This document shows, piece by piece, positions 36,250 through 44,682 of a stretch of DNA of 64,000 bases. Within the stretch, counting starts at the first letter, position 1; every line of letters starts with the position of its first letter. The stretch is from Symbiodinium natans (lineage: Eukaryota; Sar; Dinophyceae; Suessiales; Symbiodiniaceae). The notes under the pieces are model-generated. The model had not been told where the DNA came from. It searched no databases and worked only from the letters and a program-made list of their open reading frames with translations. The stretch lies in contig CAJNDS010002472.1 in assembly GCA_905221605.1 (NCBI GenBank), forward strand, positions 340,419 to 404,418, written 5' to 3'. The position numbers were made by a program, and so were the translations under genes.

Positions 36250-39200
36250 ATCTTTTTAGTCAATTCCTTATGCACATAATCCCCCGGCGTGAGCTGGAAT
36301 AGCTCTTCACTGTGGACAACGTGACCATAAGAGTGTCCACCACTGCCAAGTGACTCAGGTCCAGTGAAGTAGTAGAGACGCGCTCCCGCGCCAATCGCTT
36401 GCGTCCTTGCTGCCTGGCTGGGCCGGAAGATACAAAGCTGGTCGCTCTCATGATGGACAAGACTAACAGCGTGCCGCAATTCCGAACCCAGGATATATTG
36501 CAGCATGGCCCGTGGCATGGCAACGCCGCCCAAACGTGCCTTGATGTGGACAAAATCGCCCTTGCAGTCAGGAAGCTTTTGGCGCTCGTGCCAAGCGATA
36601 GCCACAGCAGCGCCCGTATACGACCCAGCAGAGAAACCCGTAACGCACAGTTTGCACTCGCCAGCTCTACCCGCGGCGAGGCCCACATGCAGAGCGGTCA
36701 GCGCAGCAGTATGTGGCATGTGCAAGTGAGCCAGGGCAGGGCACATTGTCAGGGAGGCTTCTACCGAGCTGATTCTAGCACGAACCGCCGCTGGCAGACC
36801 GCATCCTTCGACCTGAGGGTACAGAGCACGTGCCCATAGCTGGGCGGCTTGGGGCAGGAGCAACAATGCATGTGCGGCATTACCGCTGGTCGAAAGCAAC
36901 AACGGGCGTTGTGTGTCCTCATATCGGACCTTTTTGCCCTGGTTGTCCCGGACTGTTTCCATTTCTAAGCCAGTGAGTGCATAGGAATTGGCTGTGTGAA
37001 TGATGCTACCCGACACAGTGGGGGGCGTATTCTCGGCCTTCCCATTCATCCCGCTAATGAAGAGCGACCGACATTCCCCTGAGGGGGTTAGGTGAGGCTT
37101 TGGAGGCGGGTACTGGTAGGCAGGAAAGGCAAAGGCTGCCAGGGCTTGTTGCACACGCATGGCTAGTCCATCATCCCAGTATTGACTGAGGCCCAACGGC
37201 GTGACCTTTATGTCTGCAGCGAAGAGAGGCCACGGCAGATCCGCCTGGGCCAGCCAAGCATGCGCAGCGGCAGCAAGAAGAGCAAGCGGCCCAGTTGGGG
37301 TATTGGGTCGACTGCGCCATTTCGGGGTGGCCCTGCAGGAAGATAGGGCATCTTTCTTCCAAAACATGAGGACCCCAGGGAAGAGCTGGAGCCGCACTGG
37401 TCCACTGCCCTTTTTCCCAACAGAGGCCCACAGAGGGACGGTGTCCCCGTTGCCCCAGACCGACTCGGGTAGAGTAGGCAGCCGTAACACACTCCCCCAC
37501 TGCGGCAAGATGTGTTTGCCTTTGGCACCATATCCATGCACAAAAGGAGGGGGTAAAACCTCGGCGTATCGGTTCGCCATGAATAAGTCAGGACCAGGTA
37601 GGATTGCCAAACGGGAGTGCGAGCCGCCGTAACCCATGAGCAAGGGAAGAAATCCCTGTTCATATGGGCCTTGTCCCCATGTTTTGACCCCTCTGACCTG
37701 CCTGACTGGGGAGGCGCCAAACTGGATGTCTGGCTCTGGCCGGCCAGCAGTAAGGTCGGCCGTTTTCCACGCAACCTCATGTATGTATCTTCCTAAAAGT
37801 GCCCACGCAAACACAAAGTCAGAGTGCTTGTGAGCAGTGGTTCCGGCAAGAGGGGTGTTGCGTAGACATTGCCGATAATGGATCTGGTCCAACGGCACCT
37901 GCTCATGCATACCAGGCAATGGAGTGGGCACTTCACTGGGCATGATGACTAGCTGCAGGGCTCGGCTCAACGCAGTACCAATTGAGGTCACCGCACTAGC
38001 GACGTTGCCAGGGATGCAGAAGCGAGGGGGCCGGGGATGTTTGCCGTCCGGAGCATTCGGGTAGAAGAGGACCAATCCCCCATTTGCTTCGAGCTGGTCC
38101 TCGGACGCACAAACCATGCCAATTGAGTTTGGCGATCGGGCCCCACACGGTATGGACCCGTCCGGCGAGCAACTCCACGGCGAGGCTGGAAGCGAGCCAC
38201 AGGGCTGTGTCTCGTCCGTCTCGACTTCCATGCTGCCCAGTGACTCCGTCGAGAGGGTATTGGGCAGTAGATCGAGGACTGCAAACCTTCGCAGCTCTTC
38301 TGCTTCCCACCTGGCAGTGAACAAGGTGTCATGGTCAAGCAACATCAAGACCACCCCTGGCGCAAGGACTCTGAGGACTGCCAGAATTTCGGGCCCCGCC
38401 CACGTAAAGTGCACAGAAGCTAGCCCCGCTTCCTTGGTGTTAACCAAGATGGGAAACCACCTCTCCTTAAACGGGCCTTCCCACTGCATGCGTGCTACCA
38501 AATGCCGGACAAAGTAGGGGAAGTGCGGAATAGACAAGAAGCAGCGACTATCCGTGACTAAGAGCAGGACATGGGCTCCTGCGGACTCAGCAGCCCGGAG
38601 CTGTGGAAGTAGGCAGCCGAGTAATGCATTGTAGTCAATCTCTGGGTGGAGACCTTGCGGCTCAGGCGGTTCGCCGGAAATGGCTCCCGAGGCCAGTTTC
38701 AATGGCAGTACGCCGCTAGGGGTGGGCTCAGGGAAATTCTGATTACTTTCTAGTGCCTGCGCGAGATCCTCAGGCTCCTGAGGCCCCGGCGCATGGTCAG
38801 CACTGAGCGTGCGAAGCTGGCATATAGCCTGCATTGCGGTCGCCGCAAGGATCTGTGGACCTGGGTGGCTAGGGACCTGCCACGGTGGTAGGTCGGCTGC
38901 AACTGGCGCGGGAGGTGGCCTCCCATGTGGAATTCGCGGCTCGATCCTACTGACCTCACCCACTGGGTATTCTCCAACACGTGGAGGAATCGGCGGTGTG
39001 GGAGGGCGAGGACTATTATCCGGCCAGCAGACCCTAGGTGGATTAGGTGATGGAGTTTGCCAGGGCCCGGGAGACAGGGCTGTCTCCCTACCCGCTCCTT
39101 GTTCGGTGACAACACTCGCCCAAGGGGGAAGGTCTATCGCGTCACCAGGCAAAGCACTGTGCGTGGACACCGCTCGCCCCATGAGGGCACTGCTATGCTG

Positions 39201-39566
39201 CATGATGCCGATGCCTGGCCTCCATGCATGCAGGAGAAAACAGCGAACCGTGGGTTGCCGGGCGAAGCAGACGGCGTTGCTGTTTCTCAATATTTCCGGC
39301 GGAAAGTATCGGCACCAACCGGCAGCATCGAGTTCGTGAGGCAGGATGACGCCGGCTTGCATCTGCCTGGTCATTGCGATATCACTGGTCCCTAAAGTGG
39401 CAAGTGCAGTGAGTTGCCCTCTCCTGGCAACGTGGACTTGGAGCACTTGCGCTCCAACCCGGATCGCGTACGGTTGACAGGCATACGACTCCATGGCATC
39501 ACTCACCGAACATGGCAGGCCAAACTCATGTGACAACCCCACAGACAGCGGAGAACCACGAGGCAA
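36030..39566 (-). CDS. N-terminal part of the giant helicase protein, unit 1
   Basis: This frame of 1178 codons probably starts at the ATG near 39494 (MESYACQPYAIRVG); the first 24 codons precede it from a TTG. It has a proline-rich linker (about residues 170-260). A globular region with LLLVTDSRCFLSIPHFPYF and VVLMLLDHDTLFTARWE (about 409) resembles nucleotide-sugar transferase or hydrolase cores, but I cannot name it. A segment LCVTGFSAGSYTGAAVAIAW (about 975) carries a GFSAG nucleophile-elbow motif typical of alpha/beta hydrolases. The true reading frame changes at about 36205, where unit 1 has four C and unit 2 has five. The last about 60 codons of this frame are therefore probably wrong. 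Confidence 0.65.
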   Translation of the reverse strand: MPRGSPLSVGLSHEFGLPCSVSDAMESYACQPYAIRVGAQVLQVHVARRGQLTALATLGTSDIAMTRQMQAGVILPHELDAAGWCRYFPPEILRNSNAVCFARQPTVRCFLLHAWRPGIGIMQHSSALMGRAVSTHSALPGDAIDLPPWASVVTEQGAGRETALSPGPWQTPSPNPPRVCWPDNSPRPPTPPIPPRVGEYPVGEVSRIEPRIPHGRPPPAPVAADLPPWQVPSHPGPQILAATAMQAICQLRTLSADHAPGPQEPEDLAQALESNQNFPEPTPSGVLPLKLASGAISGEPPEPQGLHPEIDYNALLGCLLPQLRAAESAGAHVLLLVTDSRCFLSIPHFPYFVRHLVARMQWEGPFKERWFPILVNTKEAGLASVHFTWAGPEILAVLRVLAPGVVLMLLDHDTLFTARWEAEELRRFAVLDLLPNTLSTESLGSMEVETDETQPCGSLPASPWSCSPDGSIPCGARSPNSIGMVCASEDQLEANGGLVLFYPNAPDGKHPRPPRFCIPGNVASAVTSIGTALSRALQLVIMPSEVPTPLPGMHEQVPLDQIHYRQCLRNTPLAGTTAHKHSDFVFAWALLGRYIHEVAWKTADLTAGRPEPDIQFGASPVRQVRGVKTWGQGPYEQGFLPLLMGYGGSHSRLAILPGPDLFMANRYAEVLPPPFVHGYGAKGKHILPQWGSVLRLPTLPESVWGNGDTVPLWASVGKKGSGPVRLQLFPGVLMFWKKDALSSCRATPKWRSRPNTPTGPLALLAAAAHAWLAQADLPWPLFAADIKVTPLGLSQYWDDGLAMRVQQALAAFAFPAYQYPPPKPHLTPSGECRSLFISGMNGKAENTPPTVSGSIIHTANSYALTGLEMETVRDNQGKKVRYEDTQRPLLLSTSGNAAHALLLLPQAAQLWARALYPQVEGCGLPAAVRARISSVEASLTMCPALAHLHMPHTAALTALHVGLAAGRAGECKLCVTGFSAGSYTGAAVAIAWHERQKLPDCKGDFVHIKARLGGVAMPRAMLQYILGSELRHAVSLVHHESDQLCIFRPSQAARTQAIGAGARLYYFTGPESLGSGGHSYGHVVHSEELFQLTPGDYVHKELTKKICGLADPRMDRTVRAGLMGLRVALSSFRISLKLSSTPCWDGKSDAPIWRLFSGYLPLRTGALQVSVLTVPKSS

Positions 39567-40019
39567 CCTCCAGACACCAAGATCCCTGGAAAGCCCTTAC
39601 AAGAACAAGGGAGGGACACCAGGAAAGGGAGGACCAAACAAAAACCACAGCACACAGGAGAGAAGAAGCAGAGAAGCGAGACAAAAACCAGCCAGGAGCG
39701 TTACAACCCTCTACACAATGGGTTCCTCGTTCAGTCAGCCAGCCACCCTTAGCTTGAGCCAGGGCACATCCAACGCGCAACCTGAAAAGGGATGCAGCGT
39801 GTCATCGCAGGTGGCTGTTACTTGTGGCTGCACTGTGCTGCATGTACAAAGCAATGACCTGGAGACGATGGCATCCTTTACTTTGTCCGTGCACAGTAGT
39901 AGCACCAGAACGCAGGCGTACCTCGGTTGCTGGTCTGTTTGTAGCGGCAACCCAAGGGCCGGCGCGCATAAATCGATTAAAATGGAAAAAGGAAGGCACT
40001 CTCTACCCTGCCCCGACGA

Positions 40020-40874
40020 CTACTCCGGGAGCTCGATATGGTCCGCCAGCAGCCAATCAGGATCGCTCAGCAATGCAGGCCACACCACATGCTCCGGGTC
40101 CTTGCCGATAACCACCTGGCGGATTGTGAGGCCGGGGGCCCAGGGGTACTGCGTGCGTCCGTAGCCCTTGAAGGCGGTAAAGTGTGAGTCTTCGGAAAGG
40201 GCTTCTGTGACAGGAGGCACGCGATGATTGCCCCGCACCGAGTAGCACATCCGAAGGTGGTGCTGAAAGGTCTCTACGTCCTTTCGTCCGCCATAGACTA
40301 AAATTCGTGTCTCCCCGCTCGTTGGGGCTGGCAGCAAAGAAGGCAGCCTAATGGGGCCCATGCAAACACAAGCCCGCAAGGTCGCATGGGCCTCGGAAAG
40401 TGCAATCTGGTAGGTGATGGTTCCTCCAGAGCCAAGGCCCATGAGATATGTGGGCAAGGAGAGGCGAGGGCTCGCATCACGTTGGCGGTAGAATTTCCAT
40501 TGTATACACTGCCTTGGTCCAGCAGCACCGTCAGGCAGCATCCAGGCAGGCGGTGAGCCTGCTTGTCCCGCCACAGGCCATGCGCAGGCAATGACGGCCT
40601 TTTTGAAAGCCAGGTTGCTCCACAGATACTCGATGGCCCCTTGCCAAGGCAGTGGGTGCATATTCTCCACATAGAAATGTCCACAACCAGGGAGGAGAAG
40701 CACTATCGAGTTGGCTTCCCCTGCATCCGCACTCGGCCGGGATACAACAAAGGGGAGGGTTGAACTGCCATGGCTCGCCGTAATCCAGGTGTTTTCACGC
40801 CCAGCTACGAGCGGAGGGGCGACCAATGGAGGAGGCTGCAGGTTCTCCAGGCCAAGGGGCTCTTGCAATGCCAT
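40020..40874 (-). CDS. Alpha/beta-hydrolase-like protein, unit 1
   Basis: The start is taken at ATG 40874 (MALQEPLGLENLQPPP), giving about 284 residues; the frame is open further from a TTG at 40994. The family signature GCGHFYVENMHPLPWQGAI lies early, and ISLPTYLMGLGSGGTITYQ in the middle resembles a nucleophile elbow, although the exact GxSxG spacing is not met. A later segment (TRILVYGGRKDVETFQHHL) and H residues near the C-terminus are compatible with this fold. Compared with unit 2, two deletions (14 bp at about 40485 and 1 bp at about 40521) cancel, so about 12 residues between them are read in another frame. Function is unknown. Confidence 0.5.
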   Translation of the reverse strand: MALQEPLGLENLQPPPLVAPPLVAGRENTWITASHGSSTLPFVVSRPSADAGEANSIVLLLPGCGHFYVENMHPLPWQGAIEYLWSNLAFKKAVIACAWPVAGQAGSPPAWMLPDGAAGPRQCIQWKFYRQRDASPRLSLPTYLMGLGSGGTITYQIALSEAHATLRACVCMGPIRLPSLLPAPTSGETRILVYGGRKDVETFQHHLRMCYSVRGNHRVPPVTEALSEDSHFTAFKGYGRTQYPWAPGLTIRQVVIGKDPEHVVWPALLSDPDWLLADHIELPE

Positions 40875-41172
40875 GGCGAAGAAGAGGCAGCCTACCCAAT
40901 TGATGGGGCAAGGTAGAGGAAGACTGGGCAGTCTTGCCTGAGAGCCGTGCCGTCCAGCGCAAAGAATGTCACACAACAACAAGCTTGCTCCCAACTTCCC
41001 CTGACTCAGCTCCCTTCAGTTGGAGACTACATCAGCAGTATAACATGATCAATGGTTACAACTTTCCAAATCGGTCAAGACAACAGCATGACATTACAGG
41101 AATGCCGCATGACCATGGATAACGACCGATGTACTAGGCCGCCGTTTGTTCCGTATTCGCACAAGGTCAGCG

Positions 41173-41865
41173 TTAGATGTCACTATCCGAATGCCGATTG
41201 TCCTCAAGCAGATGCATGGTCTCGTCATCTAAATGCTCGAGAATGTCGGTAGCAATACGTTCATCGAGGAAGCACGCTACCCACTCCAGAATGACGGCAT
41301 TATCATTGGGGACAGCATCGGACATCGCTTGCAAAAGCAAATTGACTTTATCGGCAGTGAAACGCCATGCAAGCAAAAGATGCTGCTCCAAATGCGCTTT
41401 TATGAGGTAAATTGGAAAATCTTCCTGGCGATGCACAATGATTGGCCTGGCCCAGGCTAAAAGGGCATTCTGCTGTGGTCCAGGCGGACGTCTGAACATA
41501 GCCAGTAACGCCCCGTACTCCTGGGCAAGCTCGTTCCTCAAATCCTGCGAAAGATCTCGAAGGTGGTGTGCAAGCCAGGCACGATGACCTCCAACAGAGT
41601 GCGCGAGTTCGGCCGCAGCAACCATGGCGAGGGTCCGTTGATTAGGACGTCCTTGGGCTGCCGAGGCATCGCGGATTCCTTGCAGTACGAGGAGCTTGGT
41701 GAGCGATATCCAGCCAGCACTACAAGTGTGGCCGTGGCCTTCGAGGATGGGCTCGCTGGAAAAGATCTCCGGGTGTTCGTAAGGGTAGCATCTTTCCCAG
41801 TCACTGTCGCCATCTCCATTGACAGCAGTGTAAAGGCTGCCACCAATGACCAACGAAGAAGCCAT
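41173..41865 (-). CDS. Unknown 230-residue protein, unit 1
   Basis: Starts at ATG 41865 (MASSLVIGGSLYTAVNGDG) and ends DNRHSDSDI. The sequence is mostly helical, with repeated LLAW/LLLAW words (NALLAWARPIIVHRQEDFP, EQHLLLAWRFTADKV) and an acidic end. A counterpart in unit 2 is six residues shorter by an in-frame 18-bp deletion. No family is recognised. The frame is kept open in both copies. Confidence 0.55.
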   Translation of the reverse strand: MASSLVIGGSLYTAVNGDGDSDWERCYPYEHPEIFSSEPILEGHGHTCSAGWISLTKLLVLQGIRDASAAQGRPNQRTLAMVAAAELAHSVGGHRAWLAHHLRDLSQDLRNELAQEYGALLAMFRRPPGPQQNALLAWARPIIVHRQEDFPIYLIKAHLEQHLLLAWRFTADKVNLLLQAMSDAVPNDNAVILEWVACFLDERIATDILEHLDDETMHLLEDNRHSDSDI

Positions 41866-42032
41866 GCCGGGCAGTTAGTTCGGGGAGGGCAAGCGGGCGC
41901 CTGCTCCTGTGAGCCCTGGCGGCACAGAACAAGGGGGCAAGTTAGCGGGTAATACCATCACTCCTTTATGTTCGCGGCTGAGAGGGCTATGAGCCACAGA
42001 AACAAACTGTCAATCCATGCGGGGGACTAGGG

Positions 42033-42287
42033 CGTGTGAGTGCGGGCGCACTCACGTACCCAACATCAAATCACTCCCGCACCCTCACAAGATTCTCCGC
42101 AGGTAATACTCGGGAGCAAGGGAGCAACCCGAACGGGAGCTCCTGAGCCGCTTCACCGAGCCCCTGCTCGGAAATTGCGGTGAGGGGTCACTGCTCGTCA
42201 AACTTGTACAGAGAACGTAAATGGATCTACTGCCATGAGAAGAGATGCAGGTTCCTACACCGCCGTGTGAGCGCGGGCGCACTCACG
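42033..42287. promoter_or_regulatory. Pair of directly repeated palindromes, unit 1
   Basis: The near-perfect palindrome CGTGTGAGTGCGGGCGCACT plus CACG lies at 42033-42056 and recurs with one change at 42264-42287, bracketing about 207 bp between two ORFs. Both members are kept in unit 2 (54048-54071, 54279-54302). They could be protein-binding sites or RNA hairpins at gene borders; the role is unknown. Confidence 0.5.
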
Positions 42288-42300
42288 TGGCATGAGCAAC

Positions 42301-42921
42301 TCAACCGTCCTCCTCCACTTGCCCAGTGACTGGGGTCCTAGCCTGGCTAGAGGAGGGGAAGAGTATAGCATTGTTTCGCATTCGCGCGACACCCAAGTCC
42401 ATCAATTCCGTAACATGAAGCTGCAATTTGAAATGGGTGCAGTTCACACGCACGACGGGCACAACACGCTGTGTACTGGCGAAGGTTGACGTCGATGTCA
42501 CAAAACGCCTGCGCGATGCCCAAGCCCCGATGATACCTCCCCAGCGCCGACAAACAGCAGCCACTCTCGCGGTTTCCCTCAGGGACGGGAGGGCAACCCT
42601 ATAATTCTCGACTCCAGGAGCGACGTGAGGGAGGCGAGTATAACAACAAACCCAATTCGACTGCTGTTGCCGCCAGAGGTACACTTGTGGAGGCTCAGAG
42701 AGGCCTTCGCGCGGCTCTATAATTAACCACAGGCTCAAGCACACAGTGCACGCATCAAAGAGGATACAACGCAATGCATCCAACGGGCAGTCGTGAAGGT
42801 GTCTATCGCTGTGCCTGGAGGCGGGCCTACAGTAGGCCGACGTAGGGCTCAACTGCGAGACAATCACAAGCAGCGGAGCAAGACATTCCATATGGATTTG
42901 AGGGCTGGATGCCTCAACCAT
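42301..42921 (-). CDS. Unknown 206-residue protein, unit 1
   Basis: ATG at 42921 (MVEASSPQIHMECLAPLLV). Cys- and Arg-rich with LRETARVAAVCRRWGGIIGA in the middle and VNCTHFKLQLHVTELMDLGV near the end. No family is recognised. Unit 2 has one G fewer at the 3' end, so the C-terminus there is read in another frame and runs longer. The sequence TGGCTCAG lies about 60 bp upstream. Confidence 0.45.
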   Translation of the reverse strand: MVEASSPQIHMECLAPLLVIVSQLSPTSAYCRPASRHSDRHLHDCPLDALRCILFDACTVCLSLWLIIEPREGLSEPPQVYLWRQQQSNWVCCYTRLPHVAPGVENYRVALPSLRETARVAAVCRRWGGIIGAWASRRRFVTSTSTFASTQRVVPVVRVNCTHFKLQLHVTELMDLGVARMRNNAILFPSSSQARTPVTGQVEEDG

Positions 42922-43118
42922 GTCAGTGATGCCTTCCTGAGGGGAAGGCGGTGGACTACCTCGGATCTACAGAGTTGACCTGAGCCAGCACTGCACAGCA
43001 CCCATGAAAAAGTCCCGCCAACACATTCCCTAGAATGCAAAACCGCGAAAGCAGTGTGAAACTGGAGAACGAGACCCTCATGCTTCCAAGGCCAAGCATT
43101 AGTGAAGGGGCGGGGTCC

Positions 43119-44519
43119 CTACTGCATTTTCAGGAGTATGTTTGCATTCGGAGCAAAAGCTCGGAGTACTGCCGACGCAGGACTCGCAACTGCCCCTTGT
43201 GAGTCGGCCAGGACAAAAGATCGACACTCGAGGTGCCCACTGCGTTCTCTCATCGCTTGCACGCATTTGACCATCAACAGGGACACAGGCCAGCTACAAG
43301 AAGCCAAAACAGGGCAAGGTAGGTCATTCCAATCGCTTGGGTTGAGGAGCTGCAGGTGCCAGGACGGCCAGCCAACAGTGACGGGTGGATGCGCAGCCCT
43401 TACAGCCAGGAGATCATTGTAGGCATATACAGTGAACGGTGTGCCCACCGGCCAATCTACCAGGGCACAGCACGGAGGGACAGGTAGGTGACTAAGTTGC
43501 GAAACAGCGAAGACCCCAAGGAGATCTGGCTGCAGGCGGTTCGGGCACAAAGCACATAAGGCAGGGAAAAGTTGAGTGGTAAGTTGGAGAGTATCCCCTT
43601 CAAGAGCTTCTTGTCGAAAGGGGGCAACGCACCAAACGATTTGAATCATACAACCTTGATGTTGAGTAACGCGCACAAGGGTGAGATTGGCAACAAGGCC
43701 AGCATACCTTACCCTACAACGAGAAGCTGCTTCACGGACTGACCAAGGGGCAGGCACGTGACGCTGCAAGGTGGACTGTGTGCGAGGCCATAGACTGCCA
43801 CAGTGGCCCTCTGCCTGCGGGTGAGGAGAATCCATTTGGGCAGGCCAATGATGCTCATGAGCAAGTCGCCCGCCCAGGAGCTGCCTTGCAGGAGTTTGAT
43901 TGGCAAAGTCAGCTGTAAACGGTGAACGCAGTCGGAGGAAGCGGAGGCTCGCGAGTGGGAAGTCTCCAACTGCATGGACGTCGTAAGTGCATTCGTCAAG
44001 AGGCGTGACTCCAAAGAACGCTCCGGCGTGTTCCCCCGTGGGAATCGCAAAGAAGGGCATTCCCCTCAGACCTTCCAAGAGAAGTCGGAACCAGTGCGAA
44101 TTAACTGATGCAAGACAGGCCACAGACTGGATAGCCAATTGGCACCAATGAAGCATGTGCCAATGAAAGTCTAAGCCGCCCGAGACCTGGCCGATCTTTA
44201 TTTCTTGTCTTATGCTCCAACTAAGCCAAGCCTGGAAGGCATCAGCGGCATTTTCAGTGCCATGAACACTCTGCAATGGCAGGGCAAGAACAACCTTGAT
44301 GTTGCAGAGATCCACAAGAAGGCGTTGCGCGACTGACGATGTCAGTCTTTGCACAGGGTCCTCTCCACCTCCGCAAAGAGGAATTAGAGGGTCATTGCCT
44401 AGGACCAGCGTCAAGGCCACCGGGGACAAATCCAAGGACAGAGCTTGCGGCAGAGCAAGAGTACGGGCGTACTCAAGCTGCCTTGGGTCGCTGTCAAGGC
44501 AGTCTTCCTCTGTTGACAT
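43119..44519 (-). CDS. Family B protein, unit 1 (unknown family)
   Basis: Start taken at ATG 44519 (MSTEEDCLDSDPRQLEYART), 466 residues. The C-terminal 200 residues contain CALVDWPVGTPFTVYAYND, then VQAMRERSGHLECRSFVLAD and AFAPNANILLK. These align along their length with ORF A at 44683-45627 (FLVDWPVGTVFIAVAFPSF, MRQRSGYLESRAFVLCD). The middle segment WCQLAIQSVACLASVNSHWF aligns with WQQWGLQTLRAMGSVSVAWH of the frame before A. The two genes are ancient paralogues arranged head to tail. The product is identical to that of unit 2: the three base differences over 1,419 bp are all synonymous. Function is unknown; the sequence looks globular and cytosolic with no signal peptide. Confidence 0.7.
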   Translation of the reverse strand: MSTEEDCLDSDPRQLEYARTLALPQALSLDLSPVALTLVLGNDPLIPLCGGGEDPVQRLTSSVAQRLLVDLCNIKVVLALPLQSVHGTENAADAFQAWLSWSIRQEIKIGQVSGGLDFHWHMLHWCQLAIQSVACLASVNSHWFRLLLEGLRGMPFFAIPTGEHAGAFFGVTPLDECTYDVHAVGDFPLASLRFLRLRSPFTADFANQTPARQLLGGRLAHEHHWPAQMDSPHPQAEGHCGSLWPRTQSTLQRHVPAPWSVREAASRCRVRYAGLVANLTLVRVTQHQGCMIQIVWCVAPFRQEALEGDTLQLTTQLFPALCALCPNRLQPDLLGVFAVSQLSHLPVPPCCALVDWPVGTPFTVYAYNDLLAVRAAHPPVTVGWPSWHLQLLNPSDWNDLPCPVLASCSWPVSLLMVKCVQAMRERSGHLECRSFVLADSQGAVASPASAVLRAFAPNANILLKMQ

Positions 44520-44591
44520 GCTCAAGTTGGGCCGCAAGGCAACGAGTCGTATAGTGTGGCGGCAGGAAAGTGACGTCGCGGGGCAGCCTCA

Positions 44592-44645
44592 GACTCCCAT
44601 GAGCCAAAGCACTACTACGCTAGTGTGAGCCAAAAGGCGGCAAGA
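44592..44645 (-). other. Two spliced-leader-like remnants upstream of gene B
   Basis: Coding-sense sequence contains GCCGCCTTTTGGCTCAC and, about 25 bp further, CGTAGTAGTGCTTTGGCTCA. Both resemble the end of the dinoflagellate spliced leader (CGTAGCCATTTTGGCTCAAG). Two in a row is what repeated mRNA recycling would leave. They lie between the stop of A (44683) and the start of B, and are present in unit 2 too. Confidence 0.4.
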
Positions 44646-44682
44646 AGGCGTTACCAATGCAGCAAAGCCAGCCGTCCTAGCA

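Noticed and set aside
39493-40164. 223-codon plus-strand ORF, also present in unit 2 in shorter form
   Set aside because: Overlaps the 5' region of the giant gene and the end of the hydrolase on the other strand; the frame is not preserved between units.
40440-40475. Definite serine-hydrolase catalytic elbow in MGLGSGGT
   Set aside because: Serine is offset from the GxSxG spacing, so catalytic competence cannot be claimed; only a fold-level resemblance is noted.
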